DNA from: Drosophila persimilis
Taxonomy: Eukaryota > Arthropoda > Insecta > Diptera > Drosophilidae
Assembly (NCBI RefSeq): GCF_003286085.1
Contig: NW_020825314.1
Span: forward strand, 1-64,000
Length of the DNA: 64,000 nt
Direction of reading: 5' to 3'
Shown: piece after piece, positions 11,401 through 23,419 of the stretch
Position numbering within the stretch: the stretch's first letter is position 1
How the letters are laid out: each line of letters opens with the position of its first letter
Notes under the pieces: generated by a model
The model's input: the letters and a program-made list of their open reading frames with translations, nothing else
What the model was told of the DNA's origin: nothing
Database searches by the model: none
Made by a program: the position numbers and the translations under genes

Positions 11401-13765
11401 GGCAGGGGATATAGATTTCCCACCACCGGAAATAGGTTTTCCGCCAGCGGAGAGACGTATTTCGTCAGCAGAGATAAGTTGTCCGGCAGGGGATATAGAT
11501 TTCCCGCCACCGGAAATAAGCTTTCCGCCAGCGGAGAGACGTATTTCGTCAGCAGGGATAATTTGTCTGGCAGGGGATATAAATTTCCCGCCACCGGTAG
11601 TCAGTTTTCCGACAGCGGAGAGACGTATTTCGTCAGCAGGGATAATTTGTCTGGCAGGGGATATAGATTTCCCGCCACCGGAAATAGGTTTTCCGCCAGC
11701 AGAGATAAGTTTTCCGGCAGGGGATATAAATATCCCGCCACCGGAGATAAGTTTTCTGCCAGCGGAGAGACGTATTTCGCTAGCAGAGATAAGTTGTCTG
11801 GCAGGGGATATAGATTTCCCGCCGCCGGAGATAAGTTTTCTGCCAGCGGAGAGACGTATTTCGTTAGCAGAGATAAGTTGTCTGTTAGGGTATATAGATT
11901 TCCCGCCACCGGAAATAAGTTTTCCGCCAGCGGAGAGACGTATTACGTCAGCAGAGATAAGTTGTCCTGCAGGGCATATAAATTTCCCGCCACCGGAAGT
12001 AATTTTTCCGCCAGCGGAGAGACGTATTTCGTCAGCAGGGATAATTTGTCTGGCAGGGGATATAAATTTCCCGCCACCGGGAGTCAGTTTTCCGACAGCG
12101 GAGAGACGTATTTCGTCAGCAGGGATAATTTGTCTGGCAGGGGATATAGATTTCCCGCCACCGGAAATAGGTTTTCCGCCAGCGGAGAGACGTATTTCGT
12201 CAGCACAGATAAGTTTTCCGGCAGGGGATATAAATATCCTGCCGCCGGAGATAAGTTTTCTGCCAGCGGAGAGACGTATTTCGTCAGCAGAGATAATTTG
12301 TTTGGCATGGGATATAGATTTTCCGCCACCGGAAATAAGTTTTCCGCCAGCGGAGAGACGTATTTCGTCAGCAGAGATAATTTGTTTGGCATGGGGTATA
12401 GATTTTCCGCCGCCGGAGATAAGTTTTCCGCTAGCGAAGAGACGTATTTTGTCAGCAGAGATAAGTTGTTAGGCAGCGGAGAGATGTATTTTGTCAGCAG
12501 AGATAAGATGTCCGGCAGGGGATATAAATTCCTCGCCGCCGGAAGTAAATGTTCTGACAGCGGAGATAAGTTTTCTGCCGGCGGAGAAATGTAATTCGTC
12601 AGCGGGGATAAATTGTCCGTCAGGGGATATAAATTTCCCGCCGCCGAAGATAAGATTTCTGCAAGCGGAGAAGCGTAGTTCGTCAGCGGAGATAAATTGT
12701 CTGCCACCGGAAATAAATTTTCCGCCAGCGGAGAGACGTATTTCGTGAGCAGAGATAAGTTGTCCGGCATTGGATATAGCTTTCCCGCCACCGGAAATAA
12801 GTTTTCCGCCAGCGGAGAGAAGTATTTCGTCAGCAGAGATAAGATGTCCGGCAGGGGATGTACATTTCCCGCCGCCGGAGATAAGTTTTCTGCCAGCGGA
12901 GAGACGTATTTCGTCAGCAGGGATAACTTGTCTGGCAGGGGATATAGATTTCCCGCCACCGGAAATAGGTTTTCCGCCAGCGGAGAGACGTATTTCGTCA
13001 GCACAGATAAGTTTTCCGGCAGGGGATATAGATATCCCGCCGCCGGATATAAGTTTTCTACCAGCGGAGAGACGTATTTCGTCAGCAGGGATAACTTGTC
13101 CGGCAGGGGATATAGATTTCCCGCCGCCGAAAATAAGTTTTCTGCCAGCGGAAAGACGTATTTCGTCAGCAGAGATAAGTTGTCCGGCATTGGATATAGC
13201 TTTCCCGCCACCGGAAATAAGTTTTCCGCCAGCGGAGAGAAGTATTTCGTCAGCAGAGATAAGATGTCCGGCAGGGGATATACATTTCCCGCCGCCGGAG
13301 ATAAGTATTCCGCCAGCGGAGAGACTTATTTCGTCAGCAGAGATAAGTTTTCCGGCAGGGGATATAAATATCCCGCCGCCGGAGATAAGTATTCCGCCAG
13401 CGGAGAGACTTATTTCGTCAGCAGAGATAAGTTTTCCGGCAGGGGATATAAATATCACGCCGCCGGAAATAAGTTTTCCGCCAGCGGAGAGAAGTATTTC
13501 GTCAGCAGAGATAAGATGTCCGGCAGGGGATATACATTTCCCGCCGCCGGAGATAAGTATTCCGCCAGCGGAGAGACTTATTTCGTCAGCAGAGATAAGT
13601 TTTCCGGCAGGGGATATCAATATCCCGCCGCCGGAGATAAGTTTTCTGCCAGCGGAGAGACGTATTTCGTCAGCAGGGATAACTTGTCTGGCAGGGGATA
13701 TAGATTTCCCGCAGCCGAAAATAAGTTTTCCGCCAGCGGAGAGACGTATTTCGTTAGCAGAGATA
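8450..13765. repeat. large segmental duplication, copy 1 (~5.3 kb)
   Basis: This segment is repeated at about 17206-21786. The offset is 8756 bp in the left part (landmarks 8967/17723, 9715/18471) and 8021 bp in the right part (12469/20490, 12697/20718). The 735-bp difference is 35 x 21, so copy 1 carries extra 21-mers or copy 2 lost them, between about 10000 and 12500. The extra material in copy 1 includes repeats of the variant with GGCAGGGCATATATATTTCC. Confidence 0.85.
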
Positions 13766-14089
13766 AGATGTCCGGCAGGGGATATAGATTTCCCGCCACC
13801 GGAAATAAGTTTTCTTCCAGCGGAGAGACGTATTTCGTCAGCAGAGATAAGTTGTCCGGCAGGGGATATGGATTTCCCGCCGCCGGAAATAAGTTTTCTG
13901 CCAGCGGAAAGACGTATTTCGTCAGCAGAGATAATTTGTTTGGCATGGGATATAGATTTCCCGCCACCGGAAATAAGTTTTCCGCCAGCGGAAAGACGTA
14001 TTACGTCAGCAGAGATATGTTGTCCGGCAGGGCATATATATTTCCCGCCACCGGAAGTAATTTTTCCGCCAGCGGAAAGACGTATTTCG

Positions 14090-17000
14090 TCAGCAGAGAT
14101 AAGTTGTTAGGCAGCGGAGAGATGTATTTTGTCAGCAGAGATAAGATGGCCGGCAGGGGATATAAATTCCTCGCCGCCGGAAGTAAATGTTCTGCCAGCG
14201 GAGATAAGTTTTCTGCCGGCGGAGAAACGTAATTCGTCAGCGTGGATAAATTGTCCGGAAGGGGATATAAATTTCCCGCAGCCGAAGATAAGTTTTCTGC
14301 CAGCGGAGAATCGTAGCTCGTCAGCGGAGATAAATTATCTGCCAGCGGAGATAGATTTCCCGACACCGGAAATAAGTTTTCCGCCAGCGGAGAGACGTAT
14401 TTCGTCAGCAGAGATAAGTTGTCCGGCAGGGGATATAAATTTCCCGCCACCGAAAATAAGTATTCCGCCAGCGGAGAGACTTATTTCGTCAGCAGAGATA
14501 AGTTTTCCGGCAGGGGATATAAATATCCCGCCGCCGGAGATAAGTTTTCTGCCAGCGGAGAGACGTATTTCGTTAGCAGAGATAAGTTGTCTGGCAGGGG
14601 ATATAGATTTCCCGCCACCGGAAATAAGTTTTCCGCCAGCGGAGAGACGTATTTCGTCAGCAGGGATAATTTGTCTGGCAGGGGATATAAATTTCCCGCC
14701 ACCGGTAGTCAGTTTTCCGACAGCGGAGAGACGTATTTCGTCAACAGGGATACATTTTCTGGCAGGGGATATAGATTTCCCGCCACCGGAAATAGGTTTT
14801 CCGCCAGCGGAGAGACGTATTTCGTCAGCAGAGATAAGTTTTCCGGCAGGGGATATAAATATCCCGCCACCGGAGATAAGTTTTCTGCCAGCGGAGAGAC
14901 GTATTTCGTTAGCAGAGATAAGTTGTCTGGCAGGGGATATAGATTTCCCGCCGCCGGGGATAAGTTTTCTGCCAGCGGAGAGACGTATTTCGTTAGCAGA
15001 GATAAGTTGTCTGGCAGGGGATATAGATTTCCCGCCACCGGAAATAAGTTTTCCGCCAGCGGAGAGACGTATTTCGTCAGCAGGGATAATTTGTCTGGCA
15101 GGGGATATAAATTTCCCGCCACCGGTAGTAAGTTTTCCGCCAGCGGAGAGACGTATTTCTTCAGCAGAGATAATTTGTTTGGCATGGGATATAGATTTCC
15201 CGCCACCGGAAATATGTTTTCCGCCAGCGGAGAGACGTATTTCGTCAGCAGGGATAACTTGTATGGCAGGGGATATAGATTTCCCGCCGCCGAAAATAAG
15301 TTTTCCGCCAGCGGAGAGACGTATTACGTCAGCAGAGATAAGTTATCTGGCAGGGCATATAAATTTCCCGCCCCCGGAAGTAATTTTTCCGCCAGCGGAG
15401 AGACGTATTTCGTCAGCAGGGATAACTTGTCTGGCAGGGGATATAGATTTCCCGCCACCGGAAATAAGTTTTCCGCCAGCGGAGAGAAGTATTTCGTCAG
15501 CAAAGATAAGATGTCCGGCAGGGGATATACATTTCCCGCCGCCGGAGATAAGTTTTCTGCCAGCGGAGAGACGTATTTCGTCAGCAGAGATAAGTTGTCC
15601 GGCAGGGGATATGGATTTCCCGCCGCCGGAAATAAGTTTTCTGCCAGCGGAAAGACGTATTTCGTCAGCAGAGATAAGTTGTTAGGCAGCGGAGAGATGT
15701 ATTTTGTCAGCAGAGATAAGATGGCCGGCAGGGGATATAAATTCCTCGCCGCCGGAAGTAAATGTTCTGCCAGCGGAGATAAGTTTTCTGCCGGCGGAGA
15801 AACGTAATTCGTCAGCGTGGATAAATTGTCCGGAAGGGGATATAAATTTCCCGCAGCCGAAGATAAGTTTTCTGCCAGCGGAGAATCGTAGCTCGTCAGC
15901 GGAGATAAATTATCTGCCAGCGGAGATAGATTTCCCGACACCGGAAATAAGTTTTCCGCCAGCGGAGAGACGTATTTCGTCAGCAGAGATAAGTTGTCCG
16001 GCAGGGGATATAAATTTCCCGCCACCGAAAATAAGTATTCCGCCAGCGGAGAGACTTATTTCGTCAGCAGAGATAAGTTTTCCGGCAGGGGATATAAATA
16101 TCCCGCCGCCGGAGATAAGTTTTCTGCCAGCGGAGAGACGTATTTCGTTAGCAGAGATAAGTTGTCTGGCAGGGGATATAGATTTCCCGCCACCGGAAAT
16201 AAGTTTTCCGCCAGCGGAGAGACGTATTTCGTCAGCAGGGATAATTTGTCTGGCAGGGGATATAAATTTCCCGCCACCGGTAGTCAGTTTTCCGACAGCG
16301 GAGAGACGTATTTCGTCAACAGGGATACATTTTCTGGCAGGGGATATAGATTTCCCGCCACCGGAAATAGGTTTTCCGCCAGCGGAGAGACGTATTTCGT
16401 CAGCAGAGATAAGTTTTCCGGCAGGGGATATAAATATCCCGCCACCGGAGATAAGTTTTCTGCCAGCGGAGAGACGTATTTCGCTAGCAGAGATAAGTTG
16501 TCTGGCAGGGGATATAGATTTCCCGCCGCCGGGGATAAGTTTTCTGCCAGCGGAGAGACGTATTTCGTTAGCAGAGATAAGTTGTCTGGCAGGGGATATA
16601 GATTTCCCGCCACCGGAAATAAGTTTTCCGCCAGCGGAGAGACGTATTTCGTCAGCAAGGATAATTTGTCTGGCAGGGGATATAAATTTCCCGCCACCGG
16701 TAGTAAGTTTTCCGCCAGCGGAGAGACGTATTTCTTCAGCAGAGATAATTTGTTTGGCATGGGATATAGATTTCCCGCCACCGGAAATATGTTTTCCGCC
16801 AGCGGAGAGACGTATTACGTCAGCAGAGATAAGTTGTCCGGCAGGGCATATATATTTCCCGCCACCGGAAGTAATTTTTCCGCCAGCGGAGAGACGTATT
16901 TCGTCAGCAGGGATAACTTGTCTGGCAGGGGATATAGATTTCCCGCCGCCGAAAATAAGTTTTCCGCCAGCGGAGAGACGTATTTCGTTAGCAGAGATAA

Positions 17001-17250
17001 GTTGTCTGGCAGGGGATATAGATTTCCCGCCACCGGAAATAAATTTTCCGCCAGCGGAGAGACGTATTTCGTCAGCAAAGATAAGATGTCCGGCAGGGGA
17101 TATAGATTTCCCGCCGCCGGAGATAAGTTTTCTGCCAGCGGAGAGACGTATTTCGTCAGCAGAGATAAGTTGTCCGGCAGGGGATATGGATTTCCCGCCG
17201 CCGCAAATAAGTTTTCTGCCAGCGGAAAGACGTATTTCGTCAGCAGAGAT
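14090..17250. repeat. two tandem copies of a 1575-bp higher-order repeat
   Basis: Copies start near 14103 and 15678, with the next marker at 17253 (1575 bp = 75 x 21). Shared variants: AAGTTGTTAGGCAGCGGAG, AAGATGGCCGGCAGGGGAT, GATTTCCCGACACCGG, GTCAACAGGGATACATTTTC and TATTTCTTCAGCAGAGATAA. A short swap of unit types near 15230-15360 versus 16800-16930 keeps total length equal. Confidence 0.9.
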
Positions 17251-20200
17251 AAGTTGTTATGCAGCGGAGAGATGTATTTTGTCAGCAGAGATAAGATGTC
17301 CGGCAGGGGATATAAATTCCTCGCCGCCGGAAGTAAATGTTCTGCCAGCAGAGATAAGTTTTCTGCCGGCGGAGAAACGTAATTCGTCAGCGTGGATAAA
17401 TTGTCCGGAAGGGGATATAAATTTCCCGCAGCCGAAGATAAGTTTTCTGCCAGCGGAGAATCGTAGCTCGTCAGCGGAGATAAATTATCTGCCAGCGGAG
17501 ATAGATTTCCCGCCACCGGAAATAAGTTTTCCGGCAGCGGAGAGACGTATTTCGTCAGCAGAGATAAGTTTTCCGGCAGGGTATATAAATATCCCGCCGC
17601 CGGAGATAAGTTTTCTGCCAGCGGAGAGACGTATTTCGTTAGCAGAGATAAGTTGTCTGGCAGGGGATATAGATTTCCCGCCTTCGGAAATAAGTTTTCC
17701 GCCGGCGGAGAGACGTATTTCACAGCAGGGATAATTTGTCTGGCCGGGGATATAAATTTCCCGCCACCGGTAGTAAGTTTTCCGCCAGCGGAGAGACGTA
17801 TTTCGTCATCAGGGATAAATTGTCTGGCAGGGGATATAGATTTCCCGCCACCGGAAATAAATTTTCCGCCAGCGGAGAGACGTATTTCGTCAGCAAAGAT
17901 AAGATGTCCGGCAGGGGATATACATTTCCCGCCACCGGTAGTCAGTTTTCCGACAGCGGAGAGACGTATTTCGTCAGCAGGGATAATTTGTCTGGCAGGG
18001 GATATAGATTTCCCGCCACCGGAAATAGGTTTTCCGCCAGCGGAAAGACGTATTTCGTCAGCAGAGATAAGTTTTCCGGCAGGGGATATAAATATCCCGC
18101 CACCGGAGATAAGTTTTCTGCCAGCGGAGAGACGTATTTCGCTAGCAGAGATAAGTTGTCTGGCAGGGGATATAGATTTCCCGCCGCCGGAGATAAGTTT
18201 TCTGCCAGCGGAGAGACGTATTTCGTTAGCAGAGATAAGTTGTCTGTTAGGGGATATAGATTTCCCGCCACCGGAAATAAGTTTTCCGTCAGCGTGGATA
18301 AATTGTCCGGAAGGGGATATAAATTTCCCGCAGCCGAAGATAAGTTTTCTGCCAGCGGAGAATCGTAGCTCGTCAGCGGAGATAAATTATCTGCCAGCGG
18401 AGATAGATTTCCCGCCACCGGAAATAAGTTTTCCGCCAGCGGAGAGACGTATTTCGTTAGCAGAGATAAGTTGTCTGGCAAGGGATATAGATTTCCCGCC
18501 GCCGGGGATAAGTTTTCTGCCAGCGGAGAGACGTATTTCGTTAGCAGAGATAAGTTGTCTGGCAGGGGATATAGATTTCCCGCCACCGAAAATAAGTTTT
18601 CCGCCAGCGGAGAGACGTATTTCGTCAGCAGGGATAATTTGTCTGGCAGGGGATATAAATTTCCCGCCACCGGTAGTAAGTTTTCCGCCAGCGGAGAGAC
18701 GTATTTCGTCAGCAGAGATAATTTGTTTGGCATGGGATATAGATTTCCCGCCACCGGAAATAAGTTTTCCGCCAGCGGAGAGACGTATTACGTCAGCAGA
18801 GATAAGTTGTCCGGCAGGGCATATATATTTCCCGCCACCGGAAGTAATTTTTCCGCCAGCGGAGAGACGTATTTCGTCAGCAGGGATAACTTGTCTGGCA
18901 GGGGATATAGATTTCCCGCCGCCGAAAATAAGTTTTCCGCCAGCGGAGAGACGTATTTCGTTAGCAGAGATAAGTTGTCTGGCAGGGGATATACATTTCC
19001 CGCCACCGGAAATAAATTTTCCGCCAGCGGAGAGACGAATTTCGTCAGCAAAGATAAGATGTCCCGCAGGGGATATACATTTCCCGCCGCCGGAAATAAG
19101 TTTTCTGCCAGCGGAGAGACGTATTTCGTCAGCAGAGATAAGTTGTCCGGCAGAGGATATAGATTTCCCGCCACCGGAAATAAGTTTTCCGCCAGTGGAG
19201 AGAAGTATTTAGTCAGCAAAGATAAGATGTCCGGCAGGGGATATAGATTTCCCGCCACCGGAAATAAGTTTTCCGCCAGCGGAGAGACGTATTTCGTCAG
19301 CAGGGATAATTTGTCTGGCAGGGGATATAGATTTCCCACCACCGGAAATAGGTTTTCCGCCAGCGGAGAGACGTATTTCGTCAGCAGAGATAAGTTGTCC
19401 GGCAGGGGATATAGATTTCCCGCCACCGGAAATAAGCTTTCCGCCAGCGGAGAGACGTATTTCGTCAGCAGGGATAATTTGTCTGGCAGGGGATATAAAT
19501 TTCCCGCCACCGGTAGTCAGTTTTCCGACAGCGGAGAGATGTATTTCGTCAGCAGGGATAATTTGTCTGGCAGGGGATATAGATTTCCCGCCACCGGAAA
19601 TAGGTTTTCCGCCAGCGGAAAGACGTATTTCGTCAGCAGAGATAAGTTTTCCGGCAGGGGATATAAATATCCCGCCACCGGAGATAAGTTTTCTGCCAGC
19701 GGAGAGACGTATTTCGCTAGCAGAGATAAGTTGTCTGGCAGGGGATATAGATTTCCCGCCGCCGGAGATAAGTTTTCTGCCAGCGGAGAGACGTATTTCG
19801 TTAGCAGAGATAAGTTGTCTGTTAGGGTATATAGATTTCCCGCCACCGGAAATAAGTTTTCCGCCAGCGGAGAGACGTATTACGTCAGCAGAGATAAGTT
19901 GTCCTGCAGGGCATATAAATTTCCCGCCACCGGAAGTAATTTTTCCGCCAGCGGAGAGACGTATTTCGTCAGCAGGGATAATTTGTCTGGCAGGGGATAT
20001 AAATTTCCCGCCACCGGGAGTCAGTTTTCCGACAGCGGAGAGATGTATTTCGTCAGCAGGGATAATTTGTCTGGCAGGGGATATAGATTTCCCGCCACCG
20101 GAAATAGGTTTTCCGCCAGCGGAGAGACGTATTTCGTCAGCACAGATAAGTTTTCCGGCAGGGGATATAAATATCCTGCCGCCGGAGATAAGTTTTCTGC

Positions 20201-21786
20201 CAGCGGAGAGACGTATTTCGTCAGCAGAGATAATTTGTTTGGCATGGGATATAGATTTTCCGCCACCGGAAATAAGTTTTCCGCCAGCGGAGAGACGTAT
20301 TTCGTCAGCAGAGATAATTTGTTTGGCATGGGGTATAGATTTTCCGCCACCGGAAATAAGTTTTCCGCCAGCGGAGAGACGTATTTCGTCAGCAGAGATA
20401 AGTTTTTCGGCAGGGGATACAGATTTCCCGCCGCCGGAGATAAGTTTTCCGCTAGCGAAGAGACGTATTTTGTCAGCAGAGATAAGTTGTTAGGCAGCGG
20501 AGAGATGTATTTTGTCAGCAGAGATAAGATGTCCGGCAGGGGATATAAATTCCTCGCCGCCGGAAGTAAATGTTCTGACAGCGGAGATAAGTTTTCTGCC
20601 GGCGGAGAAATGTAATTCGTCAGCGGGGATAAATTGTCCGTCAGGGGATATAAATTTCCCGCCGCCGAAGATAAGATTTCTGCAAGCGGAGAAGCGTAGT
20701 TCGTCAGCGGAGATAAATTGTCTGCCACCGGAAATAAATTTTCCGCCAGCGGAGAGACGTATTTCGTGAGCAGAGATAAGTTGTCCGGCATTGGATATAG
20801 CTTTCCCGCCACCGGAAATAAGTTTTCCACCAGCGGAGAGAAGTATTTCGTCAGCAGAGATAAGATGTCCGGCAGGGGATATACATTTCCCGCCGCCGGA
20901 GATAAGTTTTCTGCCAGCGGAGAGACGTATTTCGTCAGCAGGGATAACTTGTCTGGCAGGGGATATAGATTTCCCGCCACCGGAAATAGGTTTTCCGCCA
21001 GCGGAGAGACGTATTTCGTCAGCACAGATAAGTTTTCCGGCAGGGGATATAGATATCCCGCCGCCGGATATAAGTTTTCTACCAGCGGAGAGACGTATTT
21101 CGTCAGCAGGGATAACTTGTCCGGCAGGGGATATAGATTTCCCGCCGCCGAAAATAAGTTTTCTGCCAGCGGAAAGACGTATTTCGTCAGCAGAGATAAG
21201 TTGTCCGGCATTGGATATAGCTTTCCCGCCACCGGAAATAAGTTTTCCGCCAGCGGAGAGAAGTATTTCGTCAGCAGAGATAAGATGTCCGGCAGGGGAT
21301 ATACATTTCCCGCCGCCGGAGATAAGTATTCCGCCAGCGGAGAGACTTATTTCGTCAGCAGAGATAAGTTTTCCGGCAGGGGATATAAATATCCCGCCGC
21401 CGGAGATAAGTATTCCGCCAGCGGAGAGACTTATTTCGTCAGCAGAGATAAGTTTTCCGGCAGGGGATATAAATATCACGCCGCCGGAAATAAGTTTTCC
21501 GCCAGCGGAGAGAAGTATTTCGTCAGCAGAGATAAGATGTCCGGCAGGGGATATACATTTCCCGCCGCCGGAGATAAGTATTCCGCCAGCGGAGAGACTT
21601 ATTTCGTCAGCAGAGATAAGTTTTCCGGCAGGGGATATCAATATCCCGCCGCCGGAGATAAGTATTCTGCCAGCGGAGAGACGTATTTCGTCAGCAGGGA
21701 TAACTTGTCTGGCAATGGATATAGATTTCCCGCCGCCGAAAATAAGTTTTCCGCCAGCGGAGAGACGTATTTCGTTAGCAGAGATA
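17206..21786. repeat. large segmental duplication, copy 2 (~4.6 kb)
   Basis: Counterpart of 8450-13765. Markers held in common include the phase break TATTTCACAGCAGGGATAA (a short B monomer near 8964/17720), CCCGCCTTCGGAAATAAG, CGGCATTGGATATAGC and the paired GATATAAATATCACGCC variants. It is 735 bp shorter in the middle. It begins exactly where the 1575-bp array ends, suggesting that array expansion happened between the two copies or that the copy event used this edge. Confidence 0.85.
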
Positions 21787-22707
21787 AGTTGTCTGGCAGA
21801 GGATATAGATTTCCCGCCACCGGAAATAAGTTTTCCGCCAGCGGAGAGAAGTATTTCGTCAGCAAAGATAAGATGTCCGGCAGGGGATATACATTTCCCG
21901 CCGCCGGAGATAAGTTTTCTGCCAGCGGAGAGACGTATTTCGTCAGCAGAGATAAGTTGTCCGGCAGGGAATATGGATTTCCCGCCGCCGGAAATAAGTT
22001 TTCTGCCAGCGGAAAGACGTATTTCGTCAGCAGAGATAAGTTGTTAGGCAGCGGAGACATGTATTTTGTCAGCAGAGATAAGATGTCCGGCAGGGGATAT
22101 AAATTCCTCGCCGCCGGAAGTAAATGTTCTGCCAGCGGAGATAAGTTTTCTGCCGGCGGAGAAACGTAATTCGTCAGCGTGGATGAATTGTCCGGAAGGG
22201 GATATAAATTTCCCGCAGCCGAAGATAAGTTTTCTGCCAGCGGAGAATCGTAGCTCGTCAGCGGAGATAAATTATCTGCCAGCGGAGATAGATTTCCCGC
22301 CACCGGAAATAAGTTTTCCGCCAGCGGAGAGACGTATTTCGTCAGCAGAGATAAGTTGTCCGGCAGGGGATATAAATTTGCCGCCACCGAAAATAAGTAT
22401 TCCGCCAGCGGAGAGACTTATTTCGTCAGCAGAGATACGTTTTCCGGCAGGGGATATAAATATCCCGCCGCCGGAGATAAGTTTTCTGCCAGCGGAGAGA
22501 CGTATTTCGTCAGCAGAGATAAGTTGTCTGGCAGGGGATATAGATTTCCCGCCACCGGAAATAAGTTTTCCGCCAGCGGAGAAACGAAGTTCGTCAGCGG
22601 AGATAAGTTGTCCGGCCGGGGATATAAAATTCCCGCCGCCGGAGATAAGTTTTCTGCAAGCGGAGAATCGTAGTTTGTCAGCGGAGATATTTTTTGTCTT
22701 CCAGCGG

Positions 22708-23419
22708 AGATAAGTTGTCCGCCAACGGATATAGATTTCCCTCCACACGAAATAAGTTTTCCGCCAGCGCAGAGAAGTAGTTCGTCAGCAGAGATAAGAT
22801 GTCTGGCAGCGGAGATAAGAAGTCTGTCAGCGGAGATAAGTTTTCCGCCAGCGGAGAGACGTATTTCGTTAGCAGAGATAAGTTGTCCGGCAGGGGATAT
22901 AGATTTCCCGCCACCGGAAATAAGTTTTCCGCCTGCGGAGAAACGTAATTCGTCTGCGGGGTAAATTGTCCGTCTGGGGATACAAATTTCCCACCGCCGG
23001 AGTTAAGTTTTCCACCAGCGAAGAATCGTTGTTCGTCAGCGGAGATAAATTGTCTGCCAGCGGAGATAAGTTGTCCGCCAACGGATATAGATTTCCCTCC
23101 ACACGAAATAAGTTTTCCGCCAGCGCAGAGAAGTAGTTCGTCAGCAGAGATAAGATGTCTGGCAGCGGAGATAAGAAGTCTGTCAGCGGAGATAAGTTTT
23201 CCGCCAGCGGAGAGACGTATTTCGTTAGCAGAGATAAGTTGTCCGGCAGGGGATATAGATTTCCCGCCACCGGAAATAAGTTTTCCGCCTGCGGAGAAAC
23301 GTAATTCGTCTGCGGGGTAAATTGTCCGTCTGGGGATACAAATTTCCCACCGCCGGAGTTAAGTTTTCCGCCAGCGGAGAGACTATTTCGTCAGAAGAGA
23401 TAATTTGTCTAGCAGGGGA
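22708..23419. repeat. 356-bp tandem duplication
   Basis: The rare variant GATTTCCCTCCACACGAAAT occurs near 22732 and 23088, and the following ~330 bp match in order, including CGGGGTAAATTGTCCGTC with one missing base. Copies about 22708-23063 and 23064-23419. 356 is 17 x 21 minus 1, matching the one-base deletion. Confidence 0.85.
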
